The notes under the pieces: generated by a model
The model's input: the letters and a program-made list of their open reading frames with translations, nothing else
Told to the model about the DNA's origin: nothing
The model's database searches: none
Shown: positions 35,315 through 43,587 of the stretch, in pieces
How positions within the stretch are numbered: position 1 is the first letter of the stretch
How the letters are laid out: every line of letters starts with the position of its first letter
Program-made: the position numbers and the translations under genes
NCBI RefSeq assembly: GCF_013409985.1
Contig: NZ_JACCBY010000002.1
Location: 620,001-684,000 of the forward strand
DNA from: Sphingomonas melonis
GTDB taxonomy: Bacteria > Pseudomonadota > Alphaproteobacteria > Sphingomonadales > Sphingomonadaceae
Length of the DNA stretch: 64,000 nucleotides
Direction of reading: 5' to 3'

Positions 35315-36807
35315 GCCGTCACCTCGTTGCGGATCGCGGCGCGATCCAGTTTGCCATTGGCGTTGCGCGGCAAATCGTCGTGCCACAGGTAATGCGCGGG
35401 CTGCATGAAGCTCGGCAGCAGCGTGCGCAACCGCGCGCGCAGCGCCTCCTCCTGCGCCGGATCACCGGCCAGCACCACGACGATCCCCTGCCCCAGCCGC
35501 GCATCGGGCACGCCGACCGCCACCGCCTCGCGCGCCTCGCCGCCGGCGAGCACCGCCTCCTCGATCTCGAGCGGGCTGATCCGGTTGCCGGCACTCTTGA
35601 TCATCTCGTCGTCGCGCCCGACGAAGCGGAACAGCCCGTCCGCCCCCTCGATCACAGTATCCCCCGACCAGACCGCCAGCCCGCCGCTCGCCGCCCAGTC
35701 GGGCGCCGGCCGGAAGCGCTGCGCCGTCCGCTCCGGGTCGCGCCAATAGCCCTGCGCCACCAGTGGCCCGGCATGGACCAGCTCGCCCGGCTCGCCCACC
35801 GCCCGCACCCCGTCGGCGCGCACCGCCATCACCTCGGCGAAGGGGATCCCCCGCCCCATCGCATCCGGATGCGCGTCGATCAGCGCCGGGTCGAGCCAGG
35901 TCGACCGGAACGCCTCGGTCAGCCCGTACATCGCGACCAGGTCCGCGGCCGGAAAGCGCGAGCGAAGGCCCCGCACCAGCCGCTCGGTCAGCGCCCCGCC
36001 CGAGTTGGTCAGCCGCCGCAGCCGCGCCGCAGTCGCCGCCGGCCAATCGACATCCAGCAGCTGCACCCACAGGGGCGGCACCCCGGCCAGCGTCGTCGCA
36101 CCGACCCGCTCCACCGCCTTCACCACGTCGCGCGCGCTGAGATAATCGAGCGGCGCCACCGCCGCCCCGGCGTACCAGCTCGACAGCAACTGGTTCTGAC
36201 CATAATCGAACGACAGCGGCAGCACGCCGAGCACCCGGTCCTCCGCGGCGATGCGCAGATAATGCGCCACCGACACCGCGCCCAGCCACAGATTGGCATG
36301 GCTGAGCATCACCCCCTTCGGCCGCCCGGTCGAGCCGGAGGTGTAGAGGATCGCCGCCAGCGCCTGCGGATCGCCCTTCGACCGCCCCGGCCCCTCGCCG
36401 GCGAGCGGCACCGCATCCTCTTCGACGATCCGACAGCCCGCCGGCACGTCGCCCGCCTCCAGTGTCGCCGCCCGCACCGCCTGCGTCACCAGCAGCGCCG
36501 CGCCGCTGTCGGCAAGGATATGCGCCACCTGCGCGCGCCGCAGCGCCGGATTGACCGGCACGTGAATTAGTCCCGCCCGCGCCGCCGCCAGCGGCATCAC
36601 GCAGGCGAGCGCCGTCTTGGGCAGCCAGCTCGCCACCCGCTCGCCCGCCGCCAGTCCGAGCCCGCCGAGCCACCCGGCCGCACTCGCCACCGCCGCCTCT
36701 ACCTCGGCGAACGACCATGTCCGCCCGCGCTCGATCAGCGCCGGCGCGTGCGGCGCCCCGCGCAGCAGATGGTCGAGCGGAAACGGCGTGGGATCGGGCG
36801 ACAGCAT
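35311..36807 (-). CDS. XrtA-associated acyl-CoA ligase (AMP-forming)
   Basis: A 498-residue ANL-family enzyme (TIGR03098). The AMP-binding P-loop is LYTSGSTGRPKGVMLSH. Further motifs are MYGLTEAFRSTW, VWSGDTVIEG with FRFVGRDDEMIKSAGNRISP, and the C-terminal catalytic lysine in LPRNANGKLDRAAI. It activates a carboxylic or amino acid as the adenylate and probably loads the acyl carrier protein encoded divergently 29 bp away. The same three genes occur together in exosortase A loci. The acid substrate is unknown. Confidence 0.88.
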   Translation of the reverse strand: MLSPDPTPFPLDHLLRGAPHAPALIERGRTWSFAEVEAAVASAAGWLGGLGLAAGERVASWLPKTALACVMPLAAARAGLIHVPVNPALRRAQVAHILADSGAALLVTQAVRAATLEAGDVPAGCRIVEEDAVPLAGEGPGRSKGDPQALAAILYTSGSTGRPKGVMLSHANLWLGAVSVAHYLRIAAEDRVLGVLPLSFDYGQNQLLSSWYAGAAVAPLDYLSARDVVKAVERVGATTLAGVPPLWVQLLDVDWPAATAARLRRLTNSGGALTERLVRGLRSRFPAADLVAMYGLTEAFRSTWLDPALIDAHPDAMGRGIPFAEVMAVRADGVRAVGEPGELVHAGPLVAQGYWRDPERTAQRFRPAPDWAASGGLAVWSGDTVIEGADGLFRFVGRDDEMIKSAGNRISPLEIEEAVLAGGEAREAVAVGVPDARLGQGIVVVLAGDPAQEEALRARLRTLLPSFMQPAHYLWHDDLPRNANGKLDRAAIRNEVTA

Positions 36808-36836
36808 GGCCCCTCATAGCGCCACCCCGTTGCCGA

Positions 36837-37163
36837 ATGCAGCCCCAGCCTCTAACGGGCGACGATCCGCAACCGACCAGGGCCGCCGCTTTGCTTCCCG
36901 AAGGCTATGACACCGTCGAAACCACCGTCCGCGCCGTGCTGCGCGACGTGCTCGGCCTCTCCGCGGACCGCGTCGCGGGATTCACCGCGACGACACCGCT
37001 GTTCGGCGCGCTGCCCGAACTCGATTCGATGGCGGTAGCCGGCGTGCTCACCGAGATCGAGGACCGGCTCGGCATCCTGATCGAGGATGACGAGGTCGAC
37101 GGCGAGATGCTGGAGACGTTCGGCGCGCTCGTCGAATTTGCGGCGAACAAGGCGCTCGTCTAG
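36837..37163 (+). CDS. XrtA-associated acyl carrier protein
   Basis: A 108-residue protein whose residues about 25-105 form a four-helix carrier domain: TVETTVRAVLRDVLGL, then LPELDSMAVAGVLTEIEDRL where Ser64 of DSM is the phosphopantetheine site. The N-terminal 20 residues are Pro/Gln-rich and the true start may be later. It is divergent from the acyl-CoA ligase and precedes the two hydrolase genes, so it is probably charged by the ligase and hands the group to another XrtA-locus enzyme. Confidence 0.82.
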   Translation: MQPQPLTGDDPQPTRAAALLPEGYDTVETTVRAVLRDVLGLSADRVAGFTATTPLFGALPELDSMAVAGVLTEIEDRLGILIEDDEVDGEMLETFGALVEFAANKALV

Positions 37164-37174
37164 CGTCGCGCGGC

Positions 37175-37885
37175 ATGGCGCCGCGCATCGATCATTACGA
37201 CTGGGCGGACGGGCGCGAGGCGATGCTGCGCTTCGGCCTCGATGCGGGACCGCTGCTCGTCGCCGCGCTACCGCTGTTCGAGGAAGCCAACCGCACCCGC
37301 ACCTTCACCGTCACGCTGCTGCGCGCGCTCGCCGCCCGCGGCATTGCCAGCGTGCTGCCCGACGTACCGGGTCAGGGCGAGAGCATGGCGTCGCTGACGG
37401 ACCTCACGATCCTGCGGATGGCCAGCGCCCTCGAAGCGGTGACCGATCGCTGCCTTGAGCAAGGCCGTCGGACATATGCCCTCGGCATCCGCAGCGGCGC
37501 GCTGCTCGACGTCTGCGCCCTGCACAGCGGCCGCTGGTATCTCGCGCCGCAGACCGGCGACGAGCTGCTCCGCGATCTGCACCGCATGTGGCGGGCCGCC
37601 GGGCACGTCGGCGACGCCACGACGATGATCGCCGGCGCGGCTCGGGCGGAGATCGCCGGCAATCTGCTGCCGACCGACCTGTTGGTATCGCTGGCGACCG
37701 CGGTGCCGTTCGATCAGCCCGGCATTCCCCGCCGCATCGTCCGCCTCGCCAGCGACCGCGCCGAAGCCGACCGCCACATCGATGCTGCCCCGCTATGGCG
37801 GCGCAGCGAACCGGGCAACGATCCCGCGCTTGCCGACACGCTGGCCGACGACATCGCCGAATGGCTGGCGCGATGCGAAGCCTGA
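37175..37885 (+). CDS. XrtA-associated hydrolase 2
   Basis: A 236-residue alpha/beta-hydrolase-like protein of the exosortase A system (TIGR03101-like). It has LLVAALPLFEEANRTRTFTV, VLPDVPGQGES and YALGIRSGALL. The nucleophile elbow GIRSG puts a serine or glycine-flanked position where GxSxG is expected. It follows the carrier protein after 11 bp and overlaps the next hydrolase by 13 bp. Function is unknown; it may release or transfer an acyl group. Confidence 0.75.
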   Translation: MAPRIDHYDWADGREAMLRFGLDAGPLLVAALPLFEEANRTRTFTVTLLRALAARGIASVLPDVPGQGESMASLTDLTILRMASALEAVTDRCLEQGRRTYALGIRSGALLDVCALHSGRWYLAPQTGDELLRDLHRMWRAAGHVGDATTMIAGAARAEIAGNLLPTDLLVSLATAVPFDQPGIPRRIVRLASDRAEADRHIDAAPLWRRSEPGNDPALADTLADDIAEWLARCEA

Positions 37886-38643
37886 TCGCCTTTCCCTGCG
37901 CCGGCGAGACGCTGATCGGCACGCTCGACGCCGCGCCGGGTCGCGTCGGCCTGCTGATCGTCGCCGGCGGCAACGAGATTCGCTGCGGCGCCCACCGCGG
38001 GATGGCGCTGCTCGCCGCAGAGGTCGCGGCGCGCGGCTATCCCGCCTTCCGCTACGACCGCCGCGGCATCGGCGATTCGACCGGCGAGAACCATGGCTAC
38101 CTGTCGGCTAGCGACGACCTCGCCGCCGCCGCCACCGCCTTCCGCGCGCAGGCGCCCCGGCTCACGACGATCCTCGCTTATGGCAATTGCGACGCCGCGA
38201 GCACGCTCGCGCTGTTCGGTCGCGCCGCCGGCCTCGACCGCCTCCTGCTCGCCAACCCCTGGACGATCGAGGAGGCGGATGACCTGCCCCCCGCCGCCGC
38301 GATCCGCGCCACCTATCGCCAGCGCCTGACCAGCCCGCAGGCATGGGCGCGGCTGCTCACCGGCCGCATCGACGTGCTGAAGGCGATCCGCGGCTTGCGC
38401 AAAGCGTCCAGCAAACCGCCCCACGCTTTGGCGGCGCAGGTCGTGACCGCGATCGAAGGCTGGGGCAATGCCGCGACGGTCCTCCTCGCCACCGGCGACG
38501 CCACCGCCCAGGCCTATCGCGCTGCCGCCCGCCACCTGCCCGCAAAGGCGATCGACACCACCTCGCACAGCTTCGCCCGCGAGGCGGACCAGCGCCAGCT
38601 CCACGACATCGTGCTGGCCGCGCTGGCGGATGCCGAAATCTAG
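37873..38643 (+). CDS. XrtA-associated hydrolase 1
   Basis: A 256-residue alpha/beta hydrolase (TIGR03100-like). It has LLIVAGGNEIRCGAHRG, FRYDRRGIGDSTGEN and the elbow AYGNCDAAST, where a cysteine replaces the usual nucleophilic serine, a known feature of this subgroup. A late His is in TTSHSFAREADQ. It is the last of the three plus-strand XrtA genes. ATG at 37873 lies inside hydrolase 2; there is an ATG at 37861 as an alternative. Confidence 0.78.
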   Translation: MRSLIAFPCAGETLIGTLDAAPGRVGLLIVAGGNEIRCGAHRGMALLAAEVAARGYPAFRYDRRGIGDSTGENHGYLSASDDLAAAATAFRAQAPRLTTILAYGNCDAASTLALFGRAAGLDRLLLANPWTIEEADDLPPAAAIRATYRQRLTSPQAWARLLTGRIDVLKAIRGLRKASSKPPHALAAQVVTAIEGWGNAATVLLATGDATAQAYRAAARHLPAKAIDTTSHSFAREADQRQLHDIVLAALADAEI

Positions 38644-38674
38644 CGCGGATCGACATTCGAACTTCAAGAAAATT

Positions 38675-38725
38675 CCTCCCCCGCCAGGGGGAGGTGGCAT
38701 GCCGAAGGCATGACGGAGGGGGAGG
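38675..38725 (+). repeat. Palindromic repeat family 2, unit 1
   Basis: A 51-bp unit, CCTCCCCCGCCAGGGGGAGG followed by TGGCATGCCGAAGGCATGACGG and GAGG-type end. It has an outer hairpin and a central stem CATGCC/GGCATG with GAA loop. Unit 2 at 38750-38800 is the same sequence in inverted orientation except for the central stem. Confidence 0.85.
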
Positions 38726-38749
38726 ACACGCAACCGAAGACGGCGCTAA

Positions 38750-38800
38750 CCTCCCCCTCCGTCACGGCTGCGCCGCGCCACCTCCCCCTGGCGGGGGAGG
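38750..38800 (-). repeat. Palindromic repeat family 2, unit 2 (inverted)
   Basis: Reverse-complement copy of unit 1. Outside the centre the two are identical; the central stem here is CGCGGC/GCCGTG with GCA loop, five Watson-Crick pairs and one G-T, so pairing is kept although the bases differ. The 300 bp between the hydrolase and trxB contain these repeats and nothing else recognised. Confidence 0.85.
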
Positions 38801-38914
38801 AGTTTACTGACTGTCGATCCGGCCGCTTAACGCAACGACGCAGAAGCATTGCATCCGCAGATACCCCGCGCCGCTCACGACGCGCCGCGACCCACCCCGC
38901 TCGGAACACCTTCG

Positions 38915-38938
38915 CGCCTTCGCGCCTTCGCGCCTTCG
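38915..38938. repeat. Three CGCCTTCG tandem octamers
   Basis: Three perfect copies of CGCCTTCG plus one degenerate copy at 38907-38914, just past the trxB stop. This is a short simple repeat likely to vary in length. Confidence 0.7.
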
Positions 38939-38943
38939 CGCGG

Positions 38944-39912
38944 CTATTCCGCCGCCTCGGCCAGCTCCTCGAACTCTGCCGCCGCGAGGAACCGCTCCGC
39001 GTCGAGCGCTGCCATGCACCCGGTCCCCGCCGCGGTCACCGCCTGGCGGTACACCTTGTCCGCCACGTCGCCGCACGCGAACACGCCCGGCACGCTGGTC
39101 CGGGTCGAGCCGGTCTCGACCGCGATATAGCCGTCGTCATCCAGCGCGAGGTGGCCGCGGAACAGCTCGGTCGCCGGGTGATGGCCGATCGCGACGAAGC
39201 CGCCCTCGACCTCCAGCCGCGAATGCTCGCCGGTCACCGTATCCTCCAGCGTCAGCGCGACCAGCCCGGCATTGCCGCCGCCATCGACAAATTCGCGCAC
39301 TTCCTTGTTCCACAATACCGTGACGTTGGGATGCGCGTGCAGCCGCTCCTGCAGGATACGCTCGGCGCGCAGGGTGTCGCGGCGATGGATCAGCGTCACG
39401 TCGTCGCTGTGGTTGGTCAGGTACAGCGCCTCCTCGACCGCGGTATTGCCGCCGCCGATCACCGCCACCTTCTTGCCGCGATAGAAGAAGCCGTCGCAGG
39501 TCGCGCAGGCCGACACGCCCTTGCCCTTCATCGCCTCTTCCGATTCGAGCCCGAGCCACTTGGCCTGCGCGCCGGTGGCGATCACCAGCACCTCGCCCTC
39601 ATAGACGTCGCCGCCGTCGCCGATCAGCCGGAACGGCCGCTGCGACAGGTCGACCTCGACGATCGTGTCCCACATCAGCCGCGTGCCGACATGCTCGGCC
39701 TGCTTCTGCATCTGCTCCATCAGCCACGGGCCCTGGATGACGTCGGCGAAGCCGGGGTAGTTCTCGACGTCGGTCGTCGTGGTCAGCTGTCCGCCGGGCT
39801 GGATCCCCTGCACCACGATCGGCGCCATCCCGGCGCGCGCGCCATAGATCGCCGCCGACAGTCCTGCCGGCCCCGACCCGAGGATGAGCATGCGCGTGTT
39901 ATGGGTGGTCAT
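38944..39912 (-). CDS. trxB: Thioredoxin-disulfide reductase
   Basis: A 322-residue low-molecular-weight flavoprotein. The FAD-binding motif is LGSGPAGLSAAIYGARAG; the redox-active pair is Cys136/Cys139 in ACATCDGFF; the NADPH-binding motif is VAVIGGGNTAVEEALYL; the C-terminal FAD motif is GVFACGDVADKVYRQAVTAA. It reduces thioredoxin with NADPH in the cytoplasm. Length and motifs match the family closely. It begins 85 bp downstream of the interrupted TonB receptor, on the same strand. Confidence 0.96.
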   Translation of the reverse strand: MTTHNTRMLILGSGPAGLSAAIYGARAGMAPIVVQGIQPGGQLTTTTDVENYPGFADVIQGPWLMEQMQKQAEHVGTRLMWDTIVEVDLSQRPFRLIGDGGDVYEGEVLVIATGAQAKWLGLESEEAMKGKGVSACATCDGFFYRGKKVAVIGGGNTAVEEALYLTNHSDDVTLIHRRDTLRAERILQERLHAHPNVTVLWNKEVREFVDGGGNAGLVALTLEDTVTGEHSRLEVEGGFVAIGHHPATELFRGHLALDDDGYIAVETGSTRTSVPGVFACGDVADKVYRQAVTAAGTGCMAALDAERFLAAAEFEELAEAAE

Positions 39913-39927
39913 GGGAACAAAGCCTGT

Positions 39928-39988
39928 CGGGAGTGGAAGATTCGCCTGCTGATCTAGGAGATCGGCAGGCGAATTTGAACCACTCCCG
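39928..39988 (-). terminator. Long stable hairpin between the TonB receptor and trxB
   Basis: CGGGAGTGG (39928-39936) pairs with CCACTCCCG (39980-39988), and the inner ATTCGCCTGC (39940-39949) pairs with GCAGGCGAAT (39965-39974). It lies 10 bp past the natural TGA of the receptor and likely ends its transcript or protects the mRNA end. No T-run follows. Confidence 0.65.
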
Positions 39989-39997
39989 GCGTCCGGC

Positions 39998-40189
39998 TCA
40001 GAAGGTCGTGGTGACCCCCATGACGATCTGCCGCCCGAGCAGGTCGTAGTTGAACATCGTGTTCGCGCGCAGCAGCCCCAGCGTGCTGCGCGAATCCGGC
40101 ACCAGCGGCGGGTCGCGGTCGAACAGGTTGTTGACCGAGGCGCGCAGCGTGTAGCGCTTGGCGATGTCGAAGCTCAACGACAGGTCGAT
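39998..40189 (-). pseudogene. Cut-off 3' end of the TonB-dependent receptor
   Basis: In the same frame as the receptor, directly after its TAA, 63 codons remain before TGA at 39998-40000. They read as the last strands of a TonB receptor barrel: IDLSLSFDIAKRYTLRASVN, then NLFDRDPP (the typical near-end motif), ending IVMGVTTTF with the terminal Phe. This is strong evidence that the TAA is a recent nonsense change, probably from a Tyr codon. Confidence 0.85.
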
Positions 40190-43093
40190 TTAATCATAGG
40201 CCGGCACGCCGGTGTAGAAGCGGCGCAGCTGGTCGGGATCGAGCGGGATGCCGGTGCTCGCATCGGCATTGTAGGTGATCGTCATCGGCGCGATGTGGCG
40301 CCAGTTGACCGAGGTGTGGATCACCTGATCCGCCGATCCCCAGGTCGCGCGCAGCCCGTGCTTCCACTTGGGCAGGCTCTCGCCGCAACCGACGCCGTAA
40401 TAGCCGACGCAGTTGCGCGGCGGCACGTCGGGCGAATCCTGCCCGCCGACATAGGTCATCAGCGTCCCGTTGAACGACAGTTCGAGCGACCCGGCAACGC
40501 CCAGACCCAGATTGTACTGGCCCTGGAAATCCCAGCCGTGCGACTGCTGCTTGTAGCCGTTGCTCGTCCCTTGCGCGATCCAGCCGGTCGGCGAATTGTC
40601 CGCCGCCGCGCTGGTCAGCGTATAGCTGCCCGGATTGCGCACCACGCCGCGGCAATAATAATCGAGGCCCGTCAGCAGACAGCCGTTGAGGAAGTCGGCG
40701 GCGGCGAAATAATTGATCGAATCCTTGAGGTCGATGACGAACCGGTCGGCCGACACCGTCAGCCCCTTCAGCATCCGCGGCCGCAGCACGACGCCCAGCG
40801 TCTTGGTATAGGCCGTCTCCGGCTTCAGCCCGAAGCCGCCGTTGCGGATCGTGCAGAGCTGGTCGGGGCAACTGATGTCGGCGCTGCCGTACAGCGTGTC
40901 GGGCAGGCCGGTGCGCCGGCATTGCTCCAGCGTCGCGGTCGGCGCCAGCCGCACCTTGGGGTCCGACGAATTGGGGTCCGGGCTCGACGCGCAGGGATCG
41001 TTGCGCGATCCGTTGGTCGCATAATAGATCGAGCTTGCCTGATCCGCCTGGATCACCGTCGGCGCGCGCTGCGCCTTGTTGAACGACGCGCGGAAGGTGA
41101 TGTCGCTCACCGGCGCCCACAGCCCCTCGACCTTCCAGGTGCTGAACTGCCCCTGCAGCCGGTTGTACTTCGACATGCGATAGCCGCCGTTGACCTGCAA
41201 CAGCTCGGTGAAGGCGCGCTTCTCGATCAGCGGCGCCTGCGCCTCGGCGTTCACCTCCCACACGTTCTGCGTATAGGTCACGTCCTCGCCGCCGTTGGTC
41301 AGGCGGAATTGCGCGTCCGCGGTGCTGGTGAAGGATTCGGCGCGGAATTCCGAGCCGAACGCCAGCGCCACGCCCTGGTTGGCGAACGGCGAGGTGATGC
41401 CATATTTGCCGAGGTCACCGCTCAGCACCGCCAGCCCCTGCCACATCCGCGGCACGATCGACTGGGTGCCGTCGGCGCTGAGGAACATGTAATTGACGGC
41501 CGCCGCATCGTTGTTGAACGGCTTGAACGCGTTGAACGGCACGCAATCGCGGTCGGCGCCGGTGATCGCCGCGACGCAGGTCGGCCGGCCGTCGACGGAG
41601 ACGACGTTGAGCGCCCTGTTCACCCGGTCGAAGGTCGGCGCGGCGGGATAGATCGTCGTGCTCTTGCCGCGCGAATAGACGCCCGCGACATCATAGCTCC
41701 ACGCATCGTCGAGCACCCGGCCACGCAGCCCGGCGGTGATCCGCAGCCCCTTGTTCTCGAAGCGGTTCTGCACCAGCGGCAGCCCGTCGAAGCGATAGCG
41801 GATGTCGAGCGGCACCAGCCCGGTCGCCTGCGCGCCGCACAGCGTCGTGCGCTGGCTGCCCGACAGGAACGGATTGTCGCAATTGACCTGATAGGGATCG
41901 GTGCCGAACGCGGTGAACGAATAGAGCCGGTTGGGCAGCGTGTTGTACGAGCGATCGCGATAGAACAGGGCGGTCGAATAGAGTTCGATATCGCTCGACA
42001 GCCGCGCCCGAAGGAAGGCGCCGGTGTTGATCCGGCTGAAGTTGCGCTGGAACGGGATGTCGTCGAACGGATTGACCGCGGTTCCCGGCCCGGAATTATA
42101 GGGTGCGAACCCGCCCGATCCGTCCGGAGTGTTGACCAGCGTCCGCCGCGCATTGTCGCCGGCCCAGGGCAGGATCGTCCCCGCCGCGGTATAGGTGCTG
42201 CGCGTGCAGCTCAGCGCGCCGGTCGCGATCGTCTGCGTCACCTCGCAGGCCGAGGTCGCCCGATCGCCGAGCGAGACCTGGCTCGACGACCGATAGGCGG
42301 CGAAGCCGGTTATGTTGACCGCGCCGTCGAACAGCGTCTTGCCCGCGGTAAACGACAAAGCGGCACGGCCGCCGTCGTTGACCATGCCCGACCGGGCCGG
42401 GAAGAACGCGCTGCGCGCCGCGTCGGTGACCGCATTGTCGCGATTGTCGTGGTTGAAGAAGCTGTAATTGCCGGTGAGCGTCACCCCCTCGTAATTTTTC
42501 TTGAGGATGAAGTTGACCACGCCGGCGACCGCGTCCGACCCGTACACCGACGAGGCGCCGCCGCTCAGCACGTCGACGCGATCGACCAAGGCATTGGGGA
42601 TGATGCTGACGTCCATGCCGTTCTGGATGCCCAGCCGCAGGCCGTCGACCAGCGTCAGCGTCCGCTCGAAGCCGAGGCTGCGCAGCTTGATGCGCTGCTG
42701 CCCGTTCGATTCGGCGTAATTCTGCTCGGCATTGGCCTGCACCTGCGGCAGCCGGTTGAGCACCTCCTCGATCGTGGTCGCGCCCTGCTGCGCGATCTCG
42801 GCCGCGGTTGTCGTGGTGATCGGCGCTGCCGAGGCATTGTTCGGCCGTGCGATGCGCGTGCCGGTCACGACGATATCGTTGCCGCTCTCCGCGCTGCCCG
42901 GGCGGCCCCGCTCCGCGTCGATCTTCGCCGCGGCGACCGGATCGCCGCTGGTGGTGACGGGGTCCTGATCCTGCCCCTCCCCCGCCGCCGTGGCGGCCGG
43001 CGCCTCCGGCGTGGTCTGCGCGCCGGCGGTGGCCGGCATCGCCATCAAGGCCGCGATCGAACAGCCAGCCGCAAGCATCCCTTTGTACAGCAT
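40190..43093 (-). CDS. TonB-dependent receptor, interrupted by an in-frame stop near its end
   Basis: A 967-residue product as it stands. It has a signal peptide (MLYKGMLAAGCSIAALMAMP, cut after AGAQ), the plug domain with the GNDIVVTGTRIARP start, EIAQQGATTIEEVLNRLPQV, LVDRVDVLSGGASSVYGSDA and then a long barrel. Such receptors import siderophores, vitamin B12 or glycans with TonB energy. A TAA at 40190-40192 removes the last 63 residues, including the C-terminal barrel signature, so the product probably cannot assemble normally. The start at 43093 (cat on the plus strand) fits the signal peptide. It may be a recent pseudogene, or the stop may be a sequencing error. Confidence 0.85.
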   Translation of the reverse strand: MLYKGMLAAGCSIAALMAMPATAGAQTTPEAPAATAAGEGQDQDPVTTSGDPVAAAKIDAERGRPGSAESGNDIVVTGTRIARPNNASAAPITTTTAAEIAQQGATTIEEVLNRLPQVQANAEQNYAESNGQQRIKLRSLGFERTLTLVDGLRLGIQNGMDVSIIPNALVDRVDVLSGGASSVYGSDAVAGVVNFILKKNYEGVTLTGNYSFFNHDNRDNAVTDAARSAFFPARSGMVNDGGRAALSFTAGKTLFDGAVNITGFAAYRSSSQVSLGDRATSACEVTQTIATGALSCTRSTYTAAGTILPWAGDNARRTLVNTPDGSGGFAPYNSGPGTAVNPFDDIPFQRNFSRINTGAFLRARLSSDIELYSTALFYRDRSYNTLPNRLYSFTAFGTDPYQVNCDNPFLSGSQRTTLCGAQATGLVPLDIRYRFDGLPLVQNRFENKGLRITAGLRGRVLDDAWSYDVAGVYSRGKSTTIYPAAPTFDRVNRALNVVSVDGRPTCVAAITGADRDCVPFNAFKPFNNDAAAVNYMFLSADGTQSIVPRMWQGLAVLSGDLGKYGITSPFANQGVALAFGSEFRAESFTSTADAQFRLTNGGEDVTYTQNVWEVNAEAQAPLIEKRAFTELLQVNGGYRMSKYNRLQGQFSTWKVEGLWAPVSDITFRASFNKAQRAPTVIQADQASSIYYATNGSRNDPCASSPDPNSSDPKVRLAPTATLEQCRRTGLPDTLYGSADISCPDQLCTIRNGGFGLKPETAYTKTLGVVLRPRMLKGLTVSADRFVIDLKDSINYFAAADFLNGCLLTGLDYYCRGVVRNPGSYTLTSAAADNSPTGWIAQGTSNGYKQQSHGWDFQGQYNLGLGVAGSLELSFNGTLMTYVGGQDSPDVPPRNCVGYYGVGCGESLPKWKHGLRATWGSADQVIHTSVNWRHIAPMTITYNADASTGIPLDPDQLRRFYTGVPAYD

Positions 43094-43587
43094 TGATAAA
43101 CCCCCAGTTCTACCGGGTGCCGCCGTCGTCCGCACGCTACGGATCGCCGTCGTCACCGCTCCCTGCAGAATGATGGGAGGGCTGTATGTCTGGACGCTGC
43201 GCACGAGGGGTCCTTGCCCGCCGTTGCTGCCCCGCCACGCCTCTCCCATGTCCGCAATGGACTGGTCTCATGCAAATACAATTAGTTCAATACCAATCTC
43301 TGCGGTAATTTTGCTTTAACAGGTTTTCAAATACTTAGCAGGCTGCCCCTCGGCGCGGACGCACTCGAGGGTAGGACAGCAGCGCTGACAGGCCGGCTAA
43401 CCGCTTGCGTTCGCACCGCGTCCCCGCTGGAAGCCGCGGGCACCGCCGGTCCACCTGCGCGACCCTCCTGCGATACCAATATCGGACAGGTGGCCCGGTG
43501 CCGGCCCGCCGCACCTTCCCCGTCGCGATGACATATGGCCTGCATCCAACCCGTCGCCCGCGCGTTCCCGTCCGCGTAGCGTAAGGG
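43094..43587. other. Intergenic region between the TonB receptor and FdhF operon
   Basis: Nearly 500 bp between divergent genes. The part 43265-43335 is much more AT-rich than the rest, with tracts such as AATTAGTTCAATACCAATCT, which probably marks the receptor promoter. No gene, operator or RNA structure was recognised. Confidence 0.4.

Noticed and set aside
38915..38938. Short tandem repeats considered as a CRISPR remnant
   Set aside because: Units are 8 bp with no spacers, and no cas genes are present.
40295..43096. A 933-codon open frame on the plus strand opposite the TonB receptor
   Set aside because: Very high GC makes antisense frames stay open; this one has no family motifs, is low-complexity (Arg/Ala/Gly/His) and lies exactly opposite a clear gene.
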